Assembly (NCBI GenBank): GCA_021801705.1
Contig: JAJYXP010000044.1
Span: 62,001-126,000, forward strand
Length of the DNA: 64,000 bases
Direction of reading: 5' to 3'
Source of the DNA: Pseudomonadota bacterium
Lineage (GTDB): Bacteria; Pseudomonadota; Gammaproteobacteria; Burkholderiales; Sulfuricellaceae
The notes below the pieces were generated by a model. That model ran no database searches. It was not told the origin of the DNA and was given only the letters and a program-made list of their open reading frames with translations. Shown here one piece after another: positions 8,055-16,963 of this stretch. Position 1 is the stretch's first letter. Each line of letters begins with the position of its first letter. The position numbers were made by a program, and so were the translations under genes.

Positions 8055-10439
8055 ATGAATATGTCAGAAAATATTCAACCTCAAGGCACGGCCCCTGCGC
8101 CAAGCTATGTCAGCCCGAATTGGGCTCCAGCAGCCAAGGATGCGGTGGGCACAGCACTGGGTACATCGCGGCTGTGGTTCACCGTGGCGCAAGGTATTGT
8201 CACCGAAGTCTATTTCCCACGGCCGGATATTCCGCAATTGAAAGACATGGGATTCATTGTCGCCGACGGCGCAGGTTTCTGGGTGGAGCTGCGACGTATG
8301 GGAAATTACACCGTGACGTGGCAGGAAGAGGCTATTCCGGCCATCACCATTACGCATCGCCATGCCCGTTTTACGTTCGCGCTCAGAATATGCGCCGATC
8401 CTGAACGGGATGTGCTGCTAATTGATTTTGCACTCGAGGGCGAAGCGGCACTGCAACTCTATGTTCTAGCCGCACCGCGTATTGGTGAAGATGCAACCTG
8501 CAATCAGGCCTGGGTGGGCGAGTGGGAAGGCCGCCCACTGCTGTGGGCTGAACAGGGACCGTTCGGGCTGGCGCTCGCAGCAGTCGATCGCGAGGGCCGT
8601 CCGGCTTTATTGCAACGTTCGGTCGGGCTGGTGGGCGCGAGCGACGGTTGGCAGGATTTTCATAATAATGGCTGCATGAGCTGGCATTATGCCGAGGCCG
8701 GTCCCGGCGAAGTCTCGCTGACCGCGCAACTGCCGCACGCAGGCACGCTGGCATTGGGCCTTTCCAGCAGCCGCGAAGCTGCTGCCACGCTGGCACTGCA
8801 ATCGCTGGCGGCTGGTTTTGAGACGCGCTGGACGGCATATTGCAGAACCTGGCAGCGATGGCTGGATAACATACACTGGCCGTCTGAACTGGAGACTTTG
8901 CTGAAGGCGGAAACACGAGTATTGCTGCGGCGCTCGGCAGCAGTCATCAAAATCCATGAAGACCGCACATTCCCCGGCGCATTTGTCGCCAGTCTGTCGG
9001 TGCCTTGGGGCGAGGCCAGCAACAGTCGCGGCGGCTACCATCTGGTGTGGGCGCGCGACCTGGTCGAAACCGCGGGCGCGCTGGTGGCGCTCGGCTGCCT
9101 TTCGGATGCGCAACGTGTTCTGATTTACCTCATCGCCACCCAGCAGGCCAACGGTCACTGGCTGCAAAACCAGTGGTTGGGCGGCAAGCCTTTCTGGCAA
9201 GGCATACAGCTCGACGAAACGGCCTTCCCGGTGCTGCTTGCCAGTATGCTGGCGGAACGCGACGCGTTGGGCGAGGTGCGGGTCGGCGACATGGTGCGTC
9301 GCGCGCTCTGCTTTCTTGCCCGGGAGGGTCCGGTCACCTGCCAGGATCGCTGGGAGGAAGATGCTGGCATCAACACCTTCACCGTCGCCGTGGCCATCGC
9401 CGCACTGGTCGAAGGCAGCAGGTTTCTTCACGGGCGCGAAGCTGAGTGCGCGTTGATGTTGGCCGATGCCTGGAACGCACGCCTGGAAGACTGGACATGG
9501 GCAGCAGACACTACGCTTTCACGGCTGCTTGGCGTGCCAGGTTACTACATGCGCAGCGCACCGAGAGACGTGCTGATTCATGAGGGTGCAAAACTGGAAC
9601 ATCTGCTGGTCAAGAACCGTGCGCACGATCTGGGGCTTGCCGCCGATGAACAGCTTGCCATCGACTGCCTGCAACTCGCACGCTTTGGCTTGCGCGCCGT
9701 GGACGATCCAGCCATGGCGGCAAGCATCGCCGCTATTGATACGCTGCTTAAAACCGACACGCCGAATGGCCCGGTGTGGCACCGCTATAACGGTGACGGT
9801 TACGGCGAGCACCCCGACGGCGCGCCTTTCGACGGCTGGGGGCGCGGGCGCGGCTGGCCGCTGCTGAGCGGTGAGCGCGGCCATATTTCGCTGCTGGCGG
9901 GCGAGGATGTACAGCCTTATTTGCAAGCCATGACACAGATGACCGGCAAGGGCGGGCTGTTGCCGGAACAGGTGTGGGACAGCGAGGCCATCCCGGAACG
10001 CAGGCTATATCCCGGCCATCCCAGCGGTTCTGCCATGCCGCTGGTGTGGGCGCATGCCGAATTCATCAAACTGGCGTTAAGCCTCGCCGCCGGCGCGCCG
10101 GTGGACCGCCCCGCACGGACTTGGGCGCGTTATGGCGGCGTGCGTCCGCAACTGGATTACGCCCTGTGGCAACCGCGCCAGCGCGTACAGCAACTTGTCG
10201 TTGGACAGGCGTTGCGCTTGCTATTGTCCGAGCCCGCTCTAGTGCACTGGGGCAAGAACGGCTGGCAAAACCCGATGGATGTCGCTACGGAAGACTGGGG
10301 GCTGGGGTACGTCGCACACTTGCCCACGGCAGATCTTGCCGCCGGCGAGCGTGTCGATTTCACCCTCTATTGGCCGAGCCGAGACGCTTGGCAGGGCGAG
10401 GATTTTCAAATTGTCGTCATTGCAGGAGCCACACCATGA
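8055..10439 (+). CDS. Glycoside hydrolase family 15 (glucoamylase-like)
   Basis: A 794-residue protein of bacterial glucoamylase (GH15) type, which releases glucose or a related sugar from the non-reducing end of an alpha-glucan or disaccharide. An N-terminal beta-sandwich (about 20-270) is followed by an alpha/alpha toroid. Candidate catalytic acids are Glu388 in IQLDETAFPV and Glu638 in LLPEQVWD; GRGWPLLSGERGHI precedes the latter as in the family. No signal peptide is seen, so it is probably cytoplasmic. The frame is open further upstream, but ATG 8055 matches the gene start after the small ORF. The stop overlaps the next ATG (ATGA), showing tight coupling to a sugar dehydrogenase. Confidence 0.88.
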   Translation: MNMSENIQPQGTAPAPSYVSPNWAPAAKDAVGTALGTSRLWFTVAQGIVTEVYFPRPDIPQLKDMGFIVADGAGFWVELRRMGNYTVTWQEEAIPAITITHRHARFTFALRICADPERDVLLIDFALEGEAALQLYVLAAPRIGEDATCNQAWVGEWEGRPLLWAEQGPFGLALAAVDREGRPALLQRSVGLVGASDGWQDFHNNGCMSWHYAEAGPGEVSLTAQLPHAGTLALGLSSSREAAATLALQSLAAGFETRWTAYCRTWQRWLDNIHWPSELETLLKAETRVLLRRSAAVIKIHEDRTFPGAFVASLSVPWGEASNSRGGYHLVWARDLVETAGALVALGCLSDAQRVLIYLIATQQANGHWLQNQWLGGKPFWQGIQLDETAFPVLLASMLAERDALGEVRVGDMVRRALCFLAREGPVTCQDRWEEDAGINTFTVAVAIAALVEGSRFLHGREAECALMLADAWNARLEDWTWAADTTLSRLLGVPGYYMRSAPRDVLIHEGAKLEHLLVKNRAHDLGLAADEQLAIDCLQLARFGLRAVDDPAMAASIAAIDTLLKTDTPNGPVWHRYNGDGYGEHPDGAPFDGWGRGRGWPLLSGERGHISLLAGEDVQPYLQAMTQMTGKGGLLPEQVWDSEAIPERRLYPGHPSGSAMPLVWAHAEFIKLALSLAAGAPVDRPARTWARYGGVRPQLDYALWQPRQRVQQLVVGQALRLLLSEPALVHWGKNGWQNPMDVATEDWGLGYVAHLPTADLAAGERVDFTLYWPSRDAWQGEDFQIVVIAGATP

Positions 10440-11221
10440 TTGCCATTGATTTATCGGGCCGCCGCGCACTGGTCACCGGCGCGAATTCCGGGCTGGGTCG
10501 CGCCATTGCGCTGAATTTGAGCGCTGCAGGTGCGCGCGTCGCGGTGCATGCCCTGAATGACCGTGTCAGCGCCGAAACCGTGGTCGAACAGATCCGGCAG
10601 GGAGGCGGGGAGGCGGTCGCCGTTTATGGCGATGTGAGCCAGCCCGCGCAGGTGGAAAAAATGTTTGCCGAAGTTGACTCGGTTTTCGGCGGCCTGGACA
10701 TTCTGGTCAACAACGCCGGCATGGATGGTGCGCGCGAAATGTGCGCCGGCAGTGACCCGGAGCATTGGCGTGCAGTCATCTCTGTCGATTTGCATGGGCC
10801 TTATTTCTGCACTCGGCAGGCGCTCAGGCGCATGTTGCCGCAACAGCGAGGCGTGATCATACAGATCACCTCGGTGCACGAATTCATCCCGTGGGCCGGC
10901 TACAGTGCCTATACCAGCGCCAAAGCGGCACTCTCGATGTTCACCAAGACCGTGGCGCAGGAAGTCGCCACACAAGGAGTGCGTGTGCTGGCTATCGCGC
11001 CTGGTGCGATCCGCACGCCGATCAACGCCGACGTTTGGGGCAACCCGGACAGCTTGCGCGATCTCGACCAGAAAATCGCCATGAACCGGCCGGGCGAGCC
11101 GGATGAAATCGGCCGTGTCGCTGCGTTTCTGGCGAGCGATCTGGCCAGCTACATTACCGGCACTACGCTGGTGGTCGATGGCGGGATGCTGATTTATCCC
11201 GACTTCAACCATGGCGGCTGA
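10436..11221 (+). CDS. Short-chain dehydrogenase, glucose 1-dehydrogenase-like
   Basis: A 261-residue classical SDR: cofactor motif TGANSGLG, NNAG, active-site Ser in ITSVHE and the Tyr-Lys pair YSAYTSAK, then the C-terminal VDGGMLIYP common in glucose 1-dehydrogenases. It probably oxidises glucose or a related polyol with NAD(P)+. The start overlaps the glucoamylase stop by four bases, so glucose released by that enzyme is a plausible substrate. The exact substrate and cofactor cannot be decided here. Confidence 0.87.
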   Translation: MIAIDLSGRRALVTGANSGLGRAIALNLSAAGARVAVHALNDRVSAETVVEQIRQGGGEAVAVYGDVSQPAQVEKMFAEVDSVFGGLDILVNNAGMDGAREMCAGSDPEHWRAVISVDLHGPYFCTRQALRRMLPQQRGVIIQITSVHEFIPWAGYSAYTSAKAALSMFTKTVAQEVATQGVRVLAIAPGAIRTPINADVWGNPDSLRDLDQKIAMNRPGEPDEIGRVAAFLASDLASYITGTTLVVDGGMLIYPDFNHGG

Positions 11222-11222
11222 G

Positions 11223-11573
11223 ATGGATGCGGATGTCATCATTATCGGCAGCGGCGCCGGCGGCGGCACGCTGGCGCGCGCACTTGCGTCCAGCGGCCTG
11301 TCTATCCTGATCCTGGAGCGCGGCGATTATCTGCCGCGCGAGCCGGCCAACTGGGATGCCGAGACCGTGTTTAACACGAACCGCTACCACACCGGAGTCG
11401 ATCCGCAACAATCGGTGTTTGACCCAACTTGCCGTAGCCATGAGTTCGACAATCTGTATGTGGCGGATGCCTCGTTCATGCCGTCGATATCCGCCGTCAA
11501 TCCTTCGCTGACTATCATGGCCAATGCCCTGCGCGTGGCTGAAATCCTGCGCCATCGGCTGGGTGCGGCGTGA
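11223..11573 (+). pseudogene. GMC oxidoreductase with its middle deleted
   Basis: The 116-residue frame joins both ends of a GMC-family flavin oxidoreductase, whose normal length is about 500. Residues 1-57 are the FAD-binding start (DVIIIGSGAGGGTLARAL, LERGDYLPRE). From about residue 60 onward it is the extreme C-terminal domain (DNLYVADASFMPSISAVNP, followed by SLTIMANALRVAE). The substrate domain and most of the catalytic domain are missing. The junction lies near NRYHT-GVDPQQS and the reading frame is kept. It is adjacent to the SDR stop and overlaps the next gene by GTGA. It is very likely inactive as an oxidoreductase; a residual role is possible but unsupported. Confidence 0.8.
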
Positions 11574-12718
11574 ACCCGCCGCGCCGGCTCTTTATCGCCA
11601 GCATCTATCTGGCCGGATTTCTGCAGGGCAGTGCCTTTGTGCTGATTCCCGCACTGGGCAATACCCTTGTAGCCGCGCCTTACCTTTTCAGCAGCTCGGA
11701 GTACGCGTGGCTGTTCCTGCCGCAGACGGCGGGCGCGATTGTCGGTGCCGCAGCGGCGGGCTGGGTGCAGCGCCGTCTCGGCATGGGAAGGCTGTTTCGT
11801 CTGGGACTCCTGGCCAATCTGCTGGCCATGTTGCTGCTGGCCGCTGCGGCGCATGCCAGCGGGTCGCTGGCCTACGCCCTGATGTTGGCGGAAAGCTTGT
11901 TGCTGGGCATAGGCTTTGGCTGGACGCTGGCGGCCATCAACCACTACGCCGCGCATTTTTTCGGCCAGTCGGTCAGCGCGGCCGTCACCCTGCTCAACGC
12001 ACTGATAGGCGGTGCCACGGCGCTTTCCCCATTCATCCTGTCCGCACTGCAGGCACGCTTGAATTGGAGCGTCTGGCCCCTCGCGCTGGCTGCCGGTTTC
12101 GCCATCGCCTGGCTGCCGCGCCTGCCGGAGGCCGATGACGAGTCCCGCTCGTCTTTCTGGCCGAGCGGCTTATCGCCGTTTGTGCTGGTGGTGCTGATTT
12201 ACGCGATTTGCGAAGGCAGTTTCAGCAGTTGGTCGAGTGTCTACCTGAGTGTCGACAAACATCTCGGCAATCATGCCGGGATGCTGGCGCTTTCGGCATT
12301 TTGGGGCAGCATGACATTGTTTCGACTGCTACTGGCCCCCTTGCCGGAAATCTGGGTTTCGCGGCGCAGCCTGTTGTTCGCGTCGTCCATGGGCATCGCA
12401 GTCTGTTTTGCCGCCTTGCCGTGGCTGTCAGGCATGTGGGCACTGGTAGGGGTGTTTGCACTGGCGGGTACCGCATGCAGTATTTATTATCCGTTCGTGA
12501 TGAGCTTGACCCTGGCGCGATTTCCACGGCAACAGACTCAAGTTGCCGGGCTTGTCGTTGCGGCGCTGATGGCCGGCGAGGGACTCGGCTCTTACGGGTT
12601 GGGTCTGCTGCAGCAGGTGCAAGCGCTGGATCGCATTTATCTCGCTTCCGCGCTCTGGGGGGTGCCGCTGTTTCTCGGCGCATGGTTCATCAAACTCAAT
12701 GCGCGAGCAAATGGATAA
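11570..12718 (+). CDS. Major facilitator superfamily transporter
   Basis: A 382-residue polytopic membrane protein with roughly 11-12 hydrophobic segments and MFS character (for example GWVQRRLGMGRLFRLGLL after the second or third helix). It begins at a GTG that overlaps the preceding stop, so it is the last gene of the glucoamylase/dehydrogenase operon. Sugar or sugar-acid transport fits the context, but the substrate cannot be told from sequence. A gap of 85 bases separates it from the efflux genes. Confidence 0.8.
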   Translation: MNPPRRLFIASIYLAGFLQGSAFVLIPALGNTLVAAPYLFSSSEYAWLFLPQTAGAIVGAAAAGWVQRRLGMGRLFRLGLLANLLAMLLLAAAAHASGSLAYALMLAESLLLGIGFGWTLAAINHYAAHFFGQSVSAAVTLLNALIGGATALSPFILSALQARLNWSVWPLALAAGFAIAWLPRLPEADDESRSSFWPSGLSPFVLVVLIYAICEGSFSSWSSVYLSVDKHLGNHAGMLALSAFWGSMTLFRLLLAPLPEIWVSRRSLLFASSMGIAVCFAALPWLSGMWALVGVFALAGTACSIYYPFVMSLTLARFPRQQTQVAGLVVAALMAGEGLGSYGLGLLQQVQALDRIYLASALWGVPLFLGAWFIKLNARANG

Positions 12719-12803
12719 GGAACTTCCTGATACACGGCAAGCCCGTTGGCTATTACTCAACATCAATCGATAAATCGAATATCTTGTTTTTGAAACAATC
12801 ATC

Positions 12804-14066
12804 ATGAGTGACAGTCTATCTACCGGCGGGTCTTCCTCGCCCCTCGTTACGCGTGACGGCCGACGTCGCCGCGCCCTGATCAGCATAGCCGTCATAGTGA
12901 TGCTGGTAGCGCTGGCAAGCGGGGCGTATTTGGCCGTGGTGTTACGTTATCAGGTGACGTCGGACGATGCGTACGTTGGCGGCAATCTGGTGCAGGTGAA
13001 CGCGCAGACAGCCGGTACAGTGAAATCTATTTTTGTGAATGAAACACAGACCGTTCACGTCGGCCAGCCGCTGGTGCAACTTGACGGTGTGGATGCGGCG
13101 GCGGCATTGGCGGCAAGCGAGGCGCAACTGGCGAAGTCCGTGCGCAACGTGCGCGGGCAATTTGCAGCAAGCGCACAGGCTGCGGCGGGTGTGAGTCAGC
13201 GCAGTGCGGATATGCGCACTACCGAAGCCAATATTGCGGCGGCGCTTGCGGCGTGGAAAAACGCTCAGAGTGATCTTGCGCGGCAGATTGCGCTGGCGCA
13301 ACGAGGTTTTATTTCTGAACAGGCGTTATTGAATGCGCGTTCGACGGTCGCGGTGACGCATGCGCAATACGATGCGGCGGTGGCCACTACCGCCGCGGCA
13401 CGAGCGGCTATCGGCGGTGCGCGCGAACAATTCGCCAATGCGGCGGCACAGGTGGCGAACACCTCGCTGGAGAACCATCCGGACGTGGCAGCGGCGGCCG
13501 CCAATGTGCGCCAGATGTTTGTGGCGGCAGCACGTACCATGATCGTTGCGCCGGTGAATGGCGTGGTCGGCAAGCGCAGCGTGCAACTGGGGCAACAAGT
13601 ATCGCCGGGTGCGCCACTCATGACGGTAGTGCCGCTATCGGACGTGTGGGTCGATGCCAACTTCAAGGAAACCAGGCTGGAAAACTTGCGCATCGGCCAG
13701 CCGGTGACATTGGTTTCGGATTTTTATGGCAAGAGTGTTGTGTTTCACGGCAAGGTGGCGGGGCTGTTGCCGGCCACGGGGGGTGCGCAGTCGCTTTTGC
13801 CTGCTCAGAACGCAAGCGGAAACTGGATAAAGATCGTGCAGCGGCTGCCGGTGCGCATCGCACTCGATCCGGCGGAAATCGCGAAGCATCCTTTGCGCGT
13901 GGGGCTATCGATGAACGTGACGGTTGATATTCACGCCACGCGCGACGCGGCGGTCAGTGCCGTCACGCCTGCTTCCGAAACGACACCCGTATTCGACGGT
14001 GTGCAGCAGCAAGCCGAAGCGCGGATAAACCAGATCATCGCCGCCAACCAGGGGCACTCACCGTGA
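12804..14066 (+). CDS. emrA: EmrA-type membrane fusion protein
   Basis: A 420-residue HlyD/EmrA-family periplasmic adaptor. It has a short cytoplasmic N terminus, one membrane anchor (about 27-48), a lipoyl-like segment beginning TSDDAYVGGNLVQVNAQTAG, a long alanine-rich helical hairpin (about 95-225) and a beta-barrel region with DVWVDANFKETRLENLRIGQ. It bridges an inner-membrane pump to an outer-membrane channel. The next gene, overlapping by four bases, is the matching pump. No TolC-like gene is in the window. The ribosome site is weak. Confidence 0.9.
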   Translation: MSDSLSTGGSSSPLVTRDGRRRRALISIAVIVMLVALASGAYLAVVLRYQVTSDDAYVGGNLVQVNAQTAGTVKSIFVNETQTVHVGQPLVQLDGVDAAAALAASEAQLAKSVRNVRGQFAASAQAAAGVSQRSADMRTTEANIAAALAAWKNAQSDLARQIALAQRGFISEQALLNARSTVAVTHAQYDAAVATTAAARAAIGGAREQFANAAAQVANTSLENHPDVAAAAANVRQMFVAAARTMIVAPVNGVVGKRSVQLGQQVSPGAPLMTVVPLSDVWVDANFKETRLENLRIGQPVTLVSDFYGKSVVFHGKVAGLLPATGGAQSLLPAQNASGNWIKIVQRLPVRIALDPAEIAKHPLRVGLSMNVTVDIHATRDAAVSAVTPASETTPVFDGVQQQAEARINQIIAANQGHSP

Positions 14067-15613
14067 ATGCGTCTCCCGCTGCCGCGCTGCCGCTGCCGCA
14101 GGGCGTGATGCGGCTGGGCGCGACTTTTGCGCTGGCGATGGCGTCGTTCATGAATATTCTCGACCTGACCGTGACTAATGTTTCAGTGCCCGCCATTTCC
14201 GGCAGCCTCGGGGTGAGCCCGAATCAGGGTACCTGGGTGATTACCTCTTACGCAGTGTCGGAGGCGATCATGCTGCCGTTGAGCGGCTGGCTGGCGCTGC
14301 GGTTCGGCCAGTTGCGCCTGTTTCTGGGGGCGACGCTGCTGTTTACGCTGGTATCGCTGTTGTGCGCTCTGTCGCCAAGTTTTGAGGTGTTGCTGGGCAT
14401 GCGCGCGCTGCAGGGTGCGGTCGGCGCCTCCATGGTGCCGCTGGCGCAGGCCATACTGCTATCGCTTTACCCGCCTGCCAAACGTGGCTTCGCACTGGGG
14501 ATTTTTGCCATGACTACGGTGGCAGCGCCGATTGCAGGCCCCTTGGCTGGCGGCTGGCTGACCGGGCATTTATCCTGGCGCTGGATTTTTCTCATCAATC
14601 TTCCGATTGGGCTGATCTGCGCGGCGCTGGTTGGCACTCTGCTGGCCGGATGCGAAACCGCCCGCGTCAAAAAACCGGTGGATAAGGTCGGTCTGGCCCT
14701 GTTGATCACGGGTATCGGCGCGTTACAAATCCTTCTCGACAAAGGGAAGGAACTTGACTGGTTCGGATCGAGCTTCATCGTCACGCTGGCGTGTATCTCA
14801 GCGGTCGCGCTGATCACGCTGGTGGCGTGGGAGCTGACAGCCGAGCATCCGGTGATCGATCTGCGGCTATTCGGCCGACGCAATTTCACTGTTGGGGTGG
14901 TCTCGCTGGCACTGGTCTCGGTGGCATTTTTTGGTGTCAACATCGTTACCCCGCTATGGCTGCAAACTCAGATGGGCTATACCTCCGAATGGGCGGGGCG
15001 CACCATGGCGTTTGGCGGCATTTTGGCAGTGATGATGGGGCCTGTTGTCGGTGCGAATATTCATCGTCTCGATGCGCGTGCGGTGGCGAGTTTCGGGCTG
15101 GTGGTGTTCGCCGGGTTTGCAATGCTCAATGCCGGTTTTTCTCCCGATGTGGATTTTTGGGCATTGGCATTAAGCCGTTTGCTGATGGGGCTGGGGTTGT
15201 CATGCCTGTTCCTGCCGCTCCTGACTATCAACCTCTCCGGTTTGAGCGGTGAGCAGGTGGCAAGCGCCTCCGGGCTGGCGAGTTTCTTCCGCAATCTTGG
15301 TTCAAGCTTTGGCACCTCGATCATGACCACGCTGTGGGCAGACCGTACTGACCAGTTTTACGCGCAACTGGTCGAGCACATCACGCCATCCAACTCCGCT
15401 TTTAACGCGTATCTGGCGCAGTTGCAGCAACTCGGCATGAGCTATCGGGCCGCGCTTATCTACATTGACCGGGACGTTGTCGGCGCGCAGGCGTCTTTTC
15501 TCGCCACCCAGTCGGTGATGCGTAGTAGCGCGCTCATGGCACTCGCGCTGATTCCCATGCTGTGGCTGGCGCGAGGGCCGTTCACGGCGAAATCCCACTG
15601 CGAGTCGGCATGA
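14063..15613 (+). CDS. emrB: EmrB/QacA-family drug efflux pump (DHA2)
   Basis: A 516-residue MFS protein of the 14-helix DHA2 family, the proton-driven partner of EmrA. Features include LDLTVTNVSVPAISGSLGVS in helix 1, the motif C region GPLAGGWLTGHLSWRWIFLINLPIG and many hydrophobic segments. Starting at GTG, it overlaps emrA by GTGA. It would export hydrophobic compounds, uncouplers or fatty acids across both membranes with EmrA and a TolC. Its stop codon lies within TGAC array D, so the next regulatory region begins immediately. Confidence 0.9.
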   Translation: MNASPAAALPLPQGVMRLGATFALAMASFMNILDLTVTNVSVPAISGSLGVSPNQGTWVITSYAVSEAIMLPLSGWLALRFGQLRLFLGATLLFTLVSLLCALSPSFEVLLGMRALQGAVGASMVPLAQAILLSLYPPAKRGFALGIFAMTTVAAPIAGPLAGGWLTGHLSWRWIFLINLPIGLICAALVGTLLAGCETARVKKPVDKVGLALLITGIGALQILLDKGKELDWFGSSFIVTLACISAVALITLVAWELTAEHPVIDLRLFGRRNFTVGVVSLALVSVAFFGVNIVTPLWLQTQMGYTSEWAGRTMAFGGILAVMMGPVVGANIHRLDARAVASFGLVVFAGFAMLNAGFSPDVDFWALALSRLLMGLGLSCLFLPLLTINLSGLSGEQVASASGLASFFRNLGSSFGTSIMTTLWADRTDQFYAQLVEHITPSNSAFNAYLAQLQQLGMSYRAALIYIDRDVVGAQASFLATQSVMRSSALMALALIPMLWLARGPFTAKSHCESA

Positions 15614-15659
15614 CTAAAGTCATGCCGGAACATGACTTCGTTCGTGTCCAGATCGTGAC
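15610..15659. promoter_or_regulatory. TGAC array D (upstream of ccoQ-cytochrome genes)
   Basis: The palindrome ATGAC-TAAA-GTCAT (15610-15623) is followed by TGAC at 15633 and again at 15656, steps of 22 and 23 bases. The last half-site reads ATCGTGACTTTGTAC, then TACAGTAGAAAT, which could hold a -10 region. The array begins in the emrB stop codon and lies 118-167 bases upstream of the ccoQ start. Confidence 0.6.
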
Positions 15660-15776
15660 TTTGTACAGTAGAAATCACACCGACGGAGGCCTACAGTAAA
15701 AAAACATGCAAGCCGGCTCAGTGTCGTGATGAAACCGGTATGGAAAAAATGGCGTTAATATCGAAGGAGAAAGCTC

Positions 15777-15914
15777 ATGAGTGGAAACGCGTACTTTATC
15801 TACACGGCCATACTGTTAGTCTTGTTCATAGGCGTGCTGCTCTGGGCGTTTGGCAAAAAGCGTAAAAAGCGCTTTGAGAAAGACGCTGAGATTCCATTCC
15901 AGGACCAGCAATAA
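15777..15914 (+). CDS. ccoQ: CcoQ/FixQ-like cbb3 oxidase small subunit, orphan
   Basis: A 45-residue protein: short N terminus, one membrane helix (about 8-26) and a charged cytoplasmic tail GKKRKKRFEKDAEIPFQDQQ. This is the layout and tail pattern of CcoQ/FixQ, which stabilises cbb3-type cytochrome oxidase. AAGGAG lies seven bases before the ATG. No ccoN, ccoO or ccoP is nearby, so it is either a spare subunit for an oxidase encoded elsewhere or serves the membrane cytochrome encoded next. Family membership rests on pattern only. Confidence 0.7.
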   Translation: MSGNAYFIYTAILLVLFIGVLLWAFGKKRKKRFEKDAEIPFQDQQ

Positions 15915-16023
15915 AGGTGGCAACGACTCCGGCGCCGGTGGGGTTGCGTCCATTCCGCCATCCACCCGTTTGTGATGCCGACATTATTTTAGGGGCTGGG
16001 AAGTTAAGCAAAGGGGGAATCAC

Positions 16024-16731
16024 ATGTTCGACTCCGTTTACAAGTTGCTTGATCAACTCGGTTACCCTCATCCAATTCACCCGGCAGAAGTTCATATACC
16101 TATAGGGCTTATCGTGGGGGCATTGCTATTTCGCCTCGCGGCTGCGCTGTTCCGGCAACCCGGTTTGGAGAAAACGGCTTACCATTGCACTATCCTCGCC
16201 GGCATCTTTTTATTTCCTACGGTATTGTTCGGCCTTATGGATTGGCAGCACTTTTACGCGGGAGCCTGGCTTTTCCCGATTAAGATAAAGATGGTACTGG
16301 CTGCCATATTGATAGTCCTTGTCTTTGCCAGCATCATCCTGGCCCATAAAAAGGGCGTGGGGTCGGGGAGGGTACTGCTGAATTACATCGGTTCCTTCGC
16401 CGCTGTCGTGGTGCTGGGATATTATGGAGGGGGCTTGGTTTATGGCGGGGCGCAGCCAAAAACGCCTGAAACATATCTTGCGGGGATGAATGTCTTCAAT
16501 GGAAATTGTGCCGGCTGCCACCCCAATGGCGGTAATATCATTGATCCAAGCCTGCCCTTGTTGAATTCTTCCAAAACAGTGGACATCAATACCTTTCTCG
16601 CCTTTATTCGAGATCCTAAGCGGCCGGACGGCAAACCGGGCGCGATGCCTTCTTTCTCTCCCGAAAAAATCTCTGACCAGGAAGCCAGCGAGCTTTACAA
16701 ATATATTGCTCATGTTCTGGAAAAACGATGA
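16024..16731 (+). CDS. Membrane protein with C-terminal cytochrome c domain
   Basis: A 235-residue protein. The N-terminal two-thirds has four hydrophobic segments (roughly 25-45, 52-70, 85-107, 118-140) and resembles DUF2231-type membrane domains (PIHPAEVHIPIGLIVGALLF). The C-terminal part is a small class I cytochrome c with heme motif C162-A-G-C165-H166 and a likely distal Met in GAMPSFSPEKIS. It would place one c-type heme on the periplasmic face of the inner membrane. It lies 109 bases after ccoQ under the same array, which suggests a role near a terminal oxidase. The electron partner is unknown. Confidence 0.82.
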   Translation: MFDSVYKLLDQLGYPHPIHPAEVHIPIGLIVGALLFRLAAALFRQPGLEKTAYHCTILAGIFLFPTVLFGLMDWQHFYAGAWLFPIKIKMVLAAILIVLVFASIILAHKKGVGSGRVLLNYIGSFAAVVVLGYYGGGLVYGGAQPKTPETYLAGMNVFNGNCAGCHPNGGNIIDPSLPLLNSSKTVDINTFLAFIRDPKRPDGKPGAMPSFSPEKISDQEASELYKYIAHVLEKR

Positions 16732-16963
16732 GCTGAATTCGCTTGCCGATCGCTGCATATTACCGTCGCGAGGCCAGTCTGCTTTCCATAAAATCCTTCG
16801 CAAAGTAGGCCGCCGTTTTTTAGCGGATTGCATTCCATCTCAGTCCTCCGTTTCCTGCATTTTACAGAAACGTCGGACTCCATAGTTTCAGCTTACCTCA
16901 TCAACCCCTGGCGCGAATCATCGCCTGAATTGCATGCCGCCGGACATGGAAGGCGCAGCGCAT

